A stretch of 6,199 nt of DNA from Patescibacteria group bacterium (GCA_018813375.1 JAHJBU010000123.1:1-6199), one strand, 5' to 3'; numbered from the stretch's first letter, positions 1 through 6,116 are shown. A program made the numbers and translations. The notes: generated by a model not told the origin, from the letters alone.

Positions 1-10
1 ACTTTTTTAC

Positions 11-39
11 TTGACTCACCCATATCTATAAGCTATAAT
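11..39 (+). promoter_or_regulatory. sigma-70-type promoter upstream of the DUF2442-type gene
   Basis: TTGACT (11-16) and TATAAT (34-39) are separated by exactly 17 nt, and an AT-rich stretch precedes the -35 box. The expected transcription start near 45-46 falls inside the Shine-Dalgarno-like AGGAG (44-48), only about 10 nt before the ATG at 56. The mRNA leader would therefore be very short, and the ribosome site may be partly left out of the transcript. A closely similar promoter lies at 912-940. Confidence 0.75.
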
Positions 40-55
40 TGAAAGGAGAAGTATA

Positions 56-325
56 ATGAGTTCCTTAGTTATTGAAAAAGAAATTAGTGTTGAACCAACA
101 GCAATTAGAGCGTGGGCAGAAAACAGAACTATCTATGTTGAACTAACTGATGGACGCATAATTGGATTTCCGGCAGACCGCTTTAAGATTCTGAAAAATG
201 CCACGGACAGACAATTAAAAGAGGTGGCTCTTCGTTTAGATGGTTATGCTTTGCGATGGGAATCTTTGGATGAAGATATTACCGTTCCTGGTGTTGTCGC
301 TGGAAATTTTCAATTATCGTACTAA
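56..325 (+). CDS. DUF2442 domain-containing small protein (89 aa)
   Basis: This is an intact 89-aa protein that I recognise as DUF2442-like. The family signature is visible: a strand pair around YVELTDGRIIGFPADRF (residues 27-43), then LRLDGYALRWESLDEDITVPG (about 59-79), which holds the characteristic W-x-x-L-D-E-D-I block. The length fits the family, which is usually about 80-90 aa. From family knowledge, DUF2442 proteins often sit next to DUF4160 proteins and are suspected to form toxin-antitoxin-like pairs, but no biochemical function is established. Here no DUF4160 partner is seen. The promoter lies directly upstream and the next gene is a different, broken pair, so this may be an orphan. 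The ATG at 56 is chosen because AGGAG (44-48) lies 7 nt before it and a sigma-70 promoter precedes it. There is no signal peptide or membrane segment, so it is likely cytoplasmic. Family call good; role unknown. Confidence 0.85.
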   Translation: MSSLVIEKEISVEPTAIRAWAENRTIYVELTDGRIIGFPADRFKILKNATDRQLKEVALRLDGYALRWESLDEDITVPGVVAGNFQLSY

Positions 326-346
326 AGGTTGACCCCTTTGTTTTAT
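324..346 (+). terminator. weak possible intrinsic terminator after the DUF2442-type gene
   Basis: AAAGG (324-328) and CCTTT (335-339) can form a 5-bp stem with a 6-nt loop, followed by GTTTTATT. The hairpin starts at the stop codon of the upstream gene. The stem is short and the T tract is interrupted, so termination would be weak at best and the pattern could be chance. Confidence 0.3.
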
Positions 347-398
347 TAAGGAAGCGAATTTTACCGCCACAAACGGGGGAAAATTAAACTGCCACTGA

Positions 399-615
399 CA
401 ATTAGAAGAAATATTGAGGGCTATTGACTATCTAAGCCCAAAAGAGAAAGGGACTATTAAAATGGAGTTGGAAAGAAAAGCAAGAAGAGAATTAAGACAG
501 GTGATGAGTGATGTCCGGGCGGATAATCAGCAATTCTCTTAAGGAGGAAATTATAAAGGATACTACGGAAGCGATTGAAGAAGTGAGGTCAAGCAAGCGT
601 GGCAGAACAAGCTGA
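399..615 (+). pseudogene. frameshifted antitoxin-like gene upstream of the PIN toxin fragment
   Basis: Two overlapping frames together read as one charged, helical antitoxin-like protein. The first frame, open from 399 after a TGA at 396-398, gives LEEILRAIDYLSPKEKGTIK, then MELERKARRELRQ, and ends at TAA 540-542. The +1 frame picks up at about 532 and gives SLKEEIIKDTTEAIEEVR, ending at TGA 613-615. The Glu/Lys/Arg-rich composition continues across the switch, so a one- or two-base indel near 525-540 is the simplest explanation. The second frame overlaps the start of the PIN toxin (GTG at 599) by 17 nt, the usual arrangement of an antitoxin gene placed just before its toxin. No good ATG opens the first part: TTG at 414 or an internal ATG at 462 are the only candidates, so the 5' end may also be lost. 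I do not recognise a named antitoxin family. The antitoxin role is inferred from composition and position. Confidence 0.6.
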
Positions 616-784
616 CTTATTAAAGGTAGTAATAGATACTAACATTTTCATAAGTGGTTTAATCTCTACCACGGGAAGTCCTGCTGCTTTGCTTGATAAA
701 TGGGAAGAAGGAAAGTTTACTTTGCTTATCTCGCAAGTGATTATTGACGAGTTTGTTGAAGTTGTAAATCGTCAATCCTGTTAA
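599..784 (+). pseudogene. truncated PIN-domain toxin (COG1569-like), N-terminal part only
   Basis: The 61-aa frame begins with a typical PIN-domain strand, KVVIDTNIFISGL (residues 9-21), carrying the first catalytic aspartate D13 in the V-I-D-T-N motif. It continues to LLISQVIIDEFVEVVNR, which carries the second acidic residue E51. PIN proteins of this type are metal-dependent ribonuclease toxins of about 130-150 aa. Here the frame stops at TAA 782-784, just after VVNR, and the later acidic residues needed for metal binding are missing. None of the three forward frames downstream gives a recognisable PIN C-terminus, so this looks like a deletion or junction rather than a simple frameshift. 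The start is GTG at 599, with GAGG (585-588) about 10 nt upstream and a 17-nt overlap with the antitoxin remnant. It should be inactive as a nuclease. Confidence 0.7.
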
Positions 785-1211
785 TTTAGGACATTCCGAC
801 AATTCTTTCAGCATCTTTAGAAGTAAGGACAATCAAATGTGAAGAAGGGAGATTTTCATCTTCACTGTCCAGGTTGCGATAAATTTCATGTGATTGCCCT
901 GAACTTTTTACTTGACTTAGTCATTTCTATAAGTTATAATACAGCAATCGGTGAGGCAAAATTTCCTTTGAGCCTCTTAAAGGCAGGGAAGGACACTTTT
1001 GTCACATTTTACACGAAATTCAAAATTTCTATCACCAACAGCCATACAGCGACATTTTGCAATCAGGAAGCAACGCACGGCGTGTGTGCGACAAACGTTA
1101 GCGCTGCAATTCTTCTTGACTTAGATGTGGGCAAATGCAAACGTCCTTTCTTTCTCTTGCGAAAGAGATAATGACAAACAGGAGATCACAGCGCAATAAG
1201 AATCGAGTGCA
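785..1211. other. non-coding or decayed region with a promoter and a long leader
   Basis: No convincing intact gene lies here. A reading frame from GTG 839 to 1171 (110 codons) is open, but only its first 20 or so residues look protein-like (a C-x-x-C and His cluster). After that it runs straight through the promoter at 912-940 and becomes compositionally random. The part from about 947 to 1211 would be the 5' leader of the three-gene operon. It contains a small perfect hairpin: TCTCTT (1153-1158), a GCGA loop of GNRA type, then AAGAGA (1163-1168). A second TTGACT lies at 1116-1121 without a matching -10 box. Confidence 0.5.
912..940 (+). promoter_or_regulatory. sigma-70-type promoter, probable driver of the three-gene operon
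   Basis: TTGACT (912-917) and TATAAT (935-940) have a 17-nt spacer. Transcription would start near 947, giving a leader of about 265 nt before the ATG at 1212. It is the only strong promoter on the + strand between the PIN fragment and the operon. Sequence from the T tract upstream of the -35 box through the -10 box closely matches the promoter at 11-39, including the shared CTATAAG just before the -10 box. Confidence 0.65.
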
Positions 1212-2384
1212 ATGAATCTACCAAAATCACCTGATATCCCAAATTCTTACACTGTTTTCGCGCAACCTACGCGATCGGGCTTTTTTGCTCTATCATGCCT
1301 CCGAGATTTCACCAACACTGTGATTGAGCCTTATGCCCAAGCTGAAACCGAGACTACACTCATACTTGATTTCAGCTTGGTCAAGGTTTGGGACATTGCA
1401 GCCGTTCTATGGTTAATTGTCGCTCTTCACCATTATCGCCACAATGTTGGCCTGTCTTATCTGCTTCGGCTGCCTGAAGGTAAAGACGGGATGAAACCCT
1501 CCGACTTTGATGACTACGAAAGGAGCGCAGATTACTTGAGACGGTGGGAATTTAACAAGGGGCTCAAGAATATCGCTTCGAATGTTGACAGCCTCCTCGT
1601 TCCTCAGCAAAAGGAGTACTTTTCACCTGAAAGACCAAAACATTTCTATCCCGACAGAAAAATCATTGATAATGAGAGCCTGCTACAGTCTCTGGTATCT
1701 CGCCGACTGGTTCAAATCCGTAACCTTTCTGATCCAATCTTCCTTGGGGCTAAGGCTATTTCTCCACAGAGCATCGCTGACTGTGTCAGGTATTTTCAGT
1801 CCGAGCGAATCGGTGATATTCTTAACATACAATGTGGAATAGAGAAACGAACAGCGGATCTTTTCTCTGATCATCTTCTGACCGAGGCTCTCATGAACGT
1901 CCAAGAGCACCCGAACGCCACAATCGGGCTGGTCGCAATATCTCTGATGGGTAACACAAAGGAACTGATACTTAGTGTCGTTGATAATGGGGATGCCATA
2001 CCCCAGACGATCTATCCGCGATACTATCGAGACCTGAAATCCCCAGAAAAGAGACAAGCTGAAAATATTCCGAGCTATAATAGACAGGCGTTACCAGTCG
2101 AAGAGAAAGCGAAGATCACGAATTACGCGACTCGTGCGGGTGTTACACGAAAAATGGGCATGGAAAGCCAGGGCAAAGGGATGGGGTTGACGTATATTAA
2201 GAACGATACCGTCAATACTTTTAAGGGAAAACTGCGCATTCTCACTGACGGCCTCTGCCTGAAATACGAAGGTGGTGCGGCCGAAGATCCGAAAGCGGAA
2301 GGATGGCCGCATTCTTGGACTGGTAATCTCCTTCGCATCGCGATCCCAATCGAACCGCACCTGCAACTAAGAGATGTAAAATGA
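1212..2384 (+). CDS. STAS-like/HATPase (GHKL) switch protein, first gene of the operon
   Basis: This 390-aa protein has two recognisable parts. Residues about 20-90 look STAS-like: a strand LILDFS (50-55) followed by VWDIAAVLWLIVALHHYR, resembling the SpoIIAA-type strand-loop-helix. Residues about 215-380 form a GHKL/HATPase domain. Its N box is HLLTEALMNVQEH with E225 and N229, its D-x-G motif is VVDNGD with D258 and G260, and its glycine lid is QGKGMGL with G321, G323 and G325; a final strand, NLLRIAIPI, follows. There is no HisKA phospho-acceptor helix, receiver domain, membrane segment or signal peptide, so it is not an ordinary two-component sensor. By family knowledge such ATPases act as anti-sigma-type kinases or ATP-driven conformational switches. 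Here it is inferred to sense or gate its two operon partners. The start is ATG 1212: an in-frame TAA at 1197-1199 blocks any earlier start, and only a weak GAG (1205-1207) lies at Shine-Dalgarno distance. HATPase assignment firm; STAS part tentative. Confidence 0.82.
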   Translation: MNLPKSPDIPNSYTVFAQPTRSGFFALSCLRDFTNTVIEPYAQAETETTLILDFSLVKVWDIAAVLWLIVALHHYRHNVGLSYLLRLPEGKDGMKPSDFDDYERSADYLRRWEFNKGLKNIASNVDSLLVPQQKEYFSPERPKHFYPDRKIIDNESLLQSLVSRRLVQIRNLSDPIFLGAKAISPQSIADCVRYFQSERIGDILNIQCGIEKRTADLFSDHLLTEALMNVQEHPNATIGLVAISLMGNTKELILSVVDNGDAIPQTIYPRYYRDLKSPEKRQAENIPSYNRQALPVEEKAKITNYATRAGVTRKMGMESQGKGMGLTYIKNDTVNTFKGKLRILTDGLCLKYEGGAAEDPKAEGWPHSWTGNLLRIAIPIEPHLQLRDVK

Positions 2385-2400
2385 GGAGACGGCTGGGAGC

Positions 2401-4185
2401 ATGGCGAAGAAGAAGACACAAAAACCTGTGATCATAGTGGATGTGGCCGTCGAAGATTATAAGAAACTCTCTGAGTTCGGATTCGTACATATTTCTGATC
2501 ATAGCTGGGCAAAAGAGAGCCGAAACAATAACGGTTTCCTGCTACTGCTGAAAAAATGCGACGTCAATGTGCAGGGTCAAGAGCGGATACACGAGGTCGT
2601 AATCTCTGTAACCAGGCCTGTTGACAATCTCGAATCGTATTTTGAGTATTTCGCTACGGAATTGCAGCGTGATGCCTCCAAAATTCTTGCCAAGACTTCA
2701 GAACCGCCCATTTTCATTCTGAATCTCATGCCTTTCTATCTCAGCATCACAAGGATGGATAGGATTCTTAAGGCTCTTTTTTTAGGGAAGCTAAACATTC
2801 GAGATGGCCTCATCCTGCTTATGGTTCGCAATTTGGACTGGGTACTGAAGTCATCCGTGTTTCAGGATATATGTACGCAACAAAAACTCCCACTGAGCTT
2901 TTTTGTTGTTGATCTGCGCTGCTATGCAAAACGATTCCATAAAAACCAGTTCTCCGATTTTGAGATTCCGCAGGGAACTTTCCAGTACTTGCTGGATATC
3001 AATAAGACACGAATTTACAATTCGCTAGTCTTTGGAACCAACAGCCATATTGGCCACTACGAGCTGGCAAACTCCCATGTGCGGACGCACTACGATCTGC
3101 GTGAATTCATTGCCAGGGACAATGTCTGGGAGTATCTTCACAAGTTTTTCCTCAGCCTGGTTGATGAGGCTGAAACAGTTCTTTTCATTGGAACAGGTAT
3201 AGAGCGTGACGTGATAATTCGCGTGGGCTACCAACTTCAAACCCTCTTTGGCCAACGCTACGTGGTGACTTTTGAATACCTTCCTCCCCTGACCGCTGCT
3301 GAAAACATCGATACGACATTGTCTCGCCAGAATGACGCAGTGATCGTGTTTACGGATATTGTTAACAGTGGGAACACTCTGCAACCCCTTGTTCAGAAGT
3401 TGGTAGCGAACAACAGTGAACACAAGCCAATTCATATTTTCACGATTGCAAAAATGCGCAATTCTCCGAGTGAAATCGAAGGGATCAAACTCAACGCTGG
3501 TCTCACGATCAAGCGTGACTATTATACCAAAAGGCCAGATTCCTGTAAACTATGCCAACTCGGGCAGCCTCCCGTCAAGGTTAAGGAGGCGGAGGATTTC
3601 CGCCAAGTATTGCCTGGCCAGTTGACCCCCTATGACTTTTGGGAAATTGTGACGGACTCACAAGCTCTATTGCGTAAACAAAAGGATCCGCAAGGCAGGT
3701 TCTTTTCCTTCCGGATTGACACGCATAGAGTCGTCCGCCGATACGGACATTGGTTACGGAATGTTATCGCTCAGCGTTTTGCCGAAACGTGGCCCAATAC
3801 AAGGCCTGAGGTAATATGTACTGTCGAGGAGGAAACAGGCTTGACATTTGCCAGCCTTGTCTCGGAGGCGATAGACGTCAATAAGATTGTGAGCATCCCG
3901 CGACGTGATCTTCGACGGGTTACCCCTGGAGGGGGGTTACCACAGAATACTAAGAACCCGTTTGACGGTGTTTCGCGAGTTCTACTCGCCGACGACGGTA
4001 TCAATTTTGGCAACACAATGAGTAACTTGATAATGTTTTGCCGGGCCGCTGGCATAAATCCTATGGGGGCAATTGTGCTCGACAGCCGATTGGACCAACG
4101 AGCCACAGATGGCATCCGTGTCCAAATGAGCCGAAGTCCGCTCGTCGCACTTTATGAATGGCCAACACGCTCTTCGCATTTGTAA
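2401..4185 (+). CDS. tandem phosphoribosyltransferase-like protein, second gene of the operon
   Basis: This 594-aa protein carries two type I PRTase-like modules. The first (about 257-350) has strand TVLFIGTGIERD and the PRPP loop VIVFTDIVNSGNT (315-326 region; D319, S323, G324, T326). The second (about 468-565) has the PRPP loop VLLADDGINFGNT (527-539; D531, D532, G537, T539), followed by a strand ending AIVLDSRLD. Residues 1-250 are an alpha/beta region with strands such as PPIFILNL and LSFFVVDLR that I cannot assign. Between the modules is a C-x-x-C pair (C382, C385), possibly a small metal site. By family knowledge type I PRTases join or split a base or nucleotide and phosphoribosyl pyrophosphate; substrates are not predictable here. 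The ATG at 2401 lies 16 nt after the upstream stop, with GAGGAG (2383-2388) about 12 nt before it, suggesting translational coupling. It is far longer than single-domain PRTases (about 180-220 aa). The enzyme fold is well supported; activity of both modules is not shown. Confidence 0.8.
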   Translation: MAKKKTQKPVIIVDVAVEDYKKLSEFGFVHISDHSWAKESRNNNGFLLLLKKCDVNVQGQERIHEVVISVTRPVDNLESYFEYFATELQRDASKILAKTSEPPIFILNLMPFYLSITRMDRILKALFLGKLNIRDGLILLMVRNLDWVLKSSVFQDICTQQKLPLSFFVVDLRCYAKRFHKNQFSDFEIPQGTFQYLLDINKTRIYNSLVFGTNSHIGHYELANSHVRTHYDLREFIARDNVWEYLHKFFLSLVDEAETVLFIGTGIERDVIIRVGYQLQTLFGQRYVVTFEYLPPLTAAENIDTTLSRQNDAVIVFTDIVNSGNTLQPLVQKLVANNSEHKPIHIFTIAKMRNSPSEIEGIKLNAGLTIKRDYYTKRPDSCKLCQLGQPPVKVKEAEDFRQVLPGQLTPYDFWEIVTDSQALLRKQKDPQGRFFSFRIDTHRVVRRYGHWLRNVIAQRFAETWPNTRPEVICTVEEETGLTFASLVSEAIDVNKIVSIPRRDLRRVTPGGGLPQNTKNPFDGVSRVLLADDGINFGNTMSNLIMFCRAAGINPMGAIVLDSRLDQRATDGIRVQMSRSPLVALYEWPTRSSHL

Positions 4186-4189
4186 GTCC

Positions 4190-4200
4190 AGGGGGAAGGA
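4190..4200 (+). promoter_or_regulatory. strong ribosome binding site deciding the start of the phosphoesterase gene
   Basis: The purine block AGGGGGAAGGA lies immediately after the stop codon of the PRTase gene and just before ATG 4203. It favours that ATG over the in-frame ATG at 4158, which lies inside the upstream gene, overlaps its end by 28 nt and has no comparable site. Confidence 0.65.
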
Positions 4201-4202
4201 AT

Positions 4203-5618
4203 ATGGCGGAAAAAGAGAAAGAAATTGCGCAGCTTCAAACTCTCCTCAAACGATATCCCAATGACGATGTCGATATTTGCGGTGTAATCCTCGACTATTT
4301 GGGCCGGACTGGTGAAAGTCTGTACGACGTGTTCGAGCTGAACAAGCAAATATATCATGACCTCTTCGACGGCGACGGCATACCTGGCAAAGAACTGCTG
4401 GAATGCCTAATAGAGTCTGAACGTGATGTGGATGAGCTATCTAATCGTTGTCACGACATGTATACCAAGGTCCAGAACGTACTCACTCACTTCGCACCTA
4501 CTGCGAGGCGCGGCCCTGAGGCACAAACTGAAATACATGACCTCCTCTCAGATCCTTCGAAGCATCTTGGCTATCACGTTGGGGCCGTGATTTGGCAACT
4601 CTCTGATATACATTTTGGAAAACTCAACAAGCAGGAAGGTAATCCCAAAGAACTCGCATGCATGGTCGCCAGGATATCCGCCGACTATCCAAAACTAAAA
4701 CCCGATTTCGTCGTTATCTCGGGCGATGTAACAAGTGTGGCCTTACCAGAGGAATTCGATACTTTCCGCTTGTTTTGTAAAACCCTGGGAGAATCAGTCT
4801 GGGGAGCGGAACATCCCCACCGGATTTTAGTTGTTCCGGGCAACCACGATATAACTTGGGGGTTGGATGGCACAGCAGACCAAATGCATGGCTTCATCCA
4901 TAATTTGGCAGATCATAATGTATGCACTACACCATTTGGCCCCGATGAAGAAACCTTCCCAGAAGACAGTATAGTCATCCGAAGATTTAACCCGAATCCC
5001 GCCACGGTTCCTCCATTTGCATCAGTTACATGTAAAGAGCATGACATTGAATTGATTCTCCTGGTTTCAGGATATTTCTCCGGACAAGTGCCCGATGAAG
5101 TCCAGCGTCTCCTGAAAGAAGCCAACGAGACTCAAGTCGAACTAACTAACCTACTGCGGGTGGATGAAGGAGCTGTGAATCAGGAGTATCTGCTTAGCAT
5201 CGCAAAAAGTCTTTCAGTACCCAATGCCTCTACTCGAATTGGGGTTATCCATCACAATCCAATTCAGTACGGGACCGAACGCTGTGCCAATAGACTCGCG
5301 CCAGAGTTGCTGAAAACATTGCGCAAAAACAAGGTGTCTCTCATTCTACACGGACACACCCATTTTGTTGAAGACCCATCGTTCCGACCGATGGGGGACC
5401 GTCAAGCTTATCCCATCCCATGCCCGACGTTGTGCAGTATCTGCACAGCAGGAGGCAGAGGAATGAATGTCCATATGATCGGCGACGCTGGCTCTACGCG
5501 GAAGGTCAGCACAGTGGTCTGGCAAATATCAGAGTCTTCTGGCTTCCACGCGAATCTCGCATCGCTACGCTACCGTATCGCACTTCACGAAGGGGACGTA
5601 ACTGTCCAACATTTCTAG
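4203..5618 (+). CDS. calcineurin-like metallophosphoesterase with N-terminal helical region, third gene of the operon
   Basis: This 471-aa protein has all the main motifs of the calcineurin-like phosphoesterase superfamily. They are QLSDIHFGK (D135, H137), VISGDVTS (G174, D175), VVPGNHDITWG (N214, H215, D216), GVIHHNP (H350, H351) and ILHGHTHFVE (G384, H385, H387). These residues bind two metal ions and hydrolyse phosphomonoesters or phosphodiesters; the arrangement resembles the class III cyclic-nucleotide phosphodiesterase and Mre11-type group. Residues 1-100 precede the catalytic domain and are charged and helix-rich (EKEKEIAQLQTLLKRY, then ELLECLIESERDVDEL), which may be a protein-interaction or adaptor module. 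No membrane segment or signal peptide is seen, so it is likely cytoplasmic. The start at 4203 is preferred for its strong Shine-Dalgarno site, leaving a 17-nt gap after the PRTase gene; an ATG at 4158 would add 15 residues. The fold is confident; the substrate is unknown. It could be a nucleotide phosphodiesterase, a nuclease or a protein phosphatase. Confidence 0.88.
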   Translation: MAEKEKEIAQLQTLLKRYPNDDVDICGVILDYLGRTGESLYDVFELNKQIYHDLFDGDGIPGKELLECLIESERDVDELSNRCHDMYTKVQNVLTHFAPTARRGPEAQTEIHDLLSDPSKHLGYHVGAVIWQLSDIHFGKLNKQEGNPKELACMVARISADYPKLKPDFVVISGDVTSVALPEEFDTFRLFCKTLGESVWGAEHPHRILVVPGNHDITWGLDGTADQMHGFIHNLADHNVCTTPFGPDEETFPEDSIVIRRFNPNPATVPPFASVTCKEHDIELILLVSGYFSGQVPDEVQRLLKEANETQVELTNLLRVDEGAVNQEYLLSIAKSLSVPNASTRIGVIHHNPIQYGTERCANRLAPELLKTLRKNKVSLILHGHTHFVEDPSFRPMGDRQAYPIPCPTLCSICTAGGRGMNVHMIGDAGSTRKVSTVVWQISESSGFHANLASLRYRIALHEGDVTVQHF

Positions 5619-5730
5619 ACTGCATGACAAGGACGCACATATAGGAATGAGGGAACGAAGTTGAAATGGTTGACATATAGGAAACAACGAGTCGCCAAGC
5701 CAGAAAAAACGAGTAAGACAATTGCGGGGT

Positions 5731-5747
5731 GGAGCTATTTGCCTAAC
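5731..5747 (+). repeat. short dispersed repeat, copy 1
   Basis: The 17-mer GGAGCTATTTGCCTAAC recurs with two mismatches at 5868-5884 and with two mismatches at 6061-6077. This copy lacks the downstream hairpin-like block shared by the other two. Confidence 0.55.
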
Positions 5748-5867
5748 CAACTCAATGGAACTGACAGACTTGCGGCCTGGTGGTCTGGGGCAGAGACAGG
5801 GTCACCCCTTAAAACTTGAAAATCCAATATTTCTGGCAGCCAGAAGAAAAGAAAAAGACGGCGGCGA

Positions 5868-5913
5868 GGAGCTTTTTACCTAACACCAGACAGAGCCGGT
5901 TATTTTTGTGATT
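5868..5913 (+). repeat. short dispersed repeat, copy 2, with extended block
   Basis: The core GGAGCTTTTTACCTAAC (5868-5884) is followed by a 28-nt block (5886-5913, beginning CCAGACAGAGCCGG and running through TTATTTTTGTG). That block matches the one in copy 3 at 24 of 28 positions. Core plus block form one unit, so the repeat is longer than the 17-mer. Confidence 0.6.
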
Positions 5914-5930
5914 ATCTGCTATTGATAAGG

Positions 5931-6035
5931 ATGGAAGACAAAAGAAGACGGATGAAGATTCAAATTGATCCACACACTTTAGAAAGAGCAGAAGAACGTG
6001 GAACGAATGAGCAGAAACATGGGGGACATAGATAA
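5931..6035 (+). pseudogene. truncated DUF4258/RelE-like toxin fragment
   Basis: A 34-codon frame encodes MKIQIDPHTLERAEERGTNE from the internal ATG at 5952 and then ends in an unrelated tail, QKHGGHR. The block resembles the N-terminus of small DUF4258-like or RelE-fold proteins (D-P-H-T-L-x-R-A-x-x-R-G-T-N-E), which are normally about 80-100 aa. Here everything after the first helix is missing, so it is a remnant. AAGG lies directly against the ATG at 5931 and no good Shine-Dalgarno site precedes 5952. The family call comes from memory of the N-terminal signature and is moderate. The fragment lies between repeat copies 2 and 3, which could have mediated the deletion (inference). Confidence 0.5.
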
Positions 6036-6060
6036 AAAACATAAAAACCCCTTGTGGAGT

Positions 6061-6116
6061 GAAGCTATTTGACTAACAAAAAAATAAACCAGACGAAGCT
6101 GGTTATTTTTGTGGTT
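6061..6116 (+). repeat. short dispersed repeat, copy 3, with extended block
   Basis: The core GAAGCTATTTGACTAAC (6061-6077) is followed after an A-rich insert by the 28-nt block (6089-6116) shared with copy 2. In this copy the block forms a better hairpin than in copy 2, because AACCAG and CTGGTT pair perfectly. Confidence 0.6.
6087..6110 (+). terminator. possible intrinsic terminator within repeat copy 3
   Basis: AACCAG (6087-6092) and CTGGTT (6099-6104) form a perfect 6-bp stem with a 6-nt loop, followed by ATTTTT (6105-6110). The stem is short but the T tract is well placed. It could end transcription from the operon or the toxin fragment. It may equally be just the structure of the repeat. 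Confidence 0.45.

Larger units (their letters stand above)
5619..5930. other. gene-poor region downstream of the operon
   Basis: I see no gene on either strand that looks real. The stretch holds the first two copies of the GGAGCTATTTGCCTAAC repeat and a short palindrome, TTCTGGC-A-GCCAGAA (5831-5845), which lacks a T tract and so is not an obvious terminator. TTGACA occurs at 5670-5675 without a matching -10 box. No clear intrinsic terminator directly follows the phosphoesterase stop codon. Confidence 0.5.

Noticed and set aside
1116..1145. TTGACT at 1116-1121 as a second operon promoter
   Set aside because: No TATAAT-like box lies at 16-18 nt downstream.
839..1171. 110-codon open frame on the + strand from GTG 839
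   Set aside because: It runs across a strong promoter, has no Shine-Dalgarno site, and only its first 20 or so residues look protein-like. It is treated as decayed sequence plus leader.
3025..3435. 136-codon minus-strand open frame inside the PRTase gene
   Set aside because: It lies wholly inside a gene with clear motifs on the other strand and has no recognisable domain.
4158..4202. Earlier ATG for the phosphoesterase gene, adding 15 residues
   Set aside because: It overlaps the end of the PRTase gene without a Shine-Dalgarno site, whereas ATG 4203 has a strong one.
5731..5884. GCCTAAC and ACCTAAC look like the R'' box of integron attC sites
   Set aside because: No GTTRRRY partner follows in the same orientation within a normal attC length, and copy 3 breaks the RYYYAAC rule, so an integron cassette boundary is not supported.
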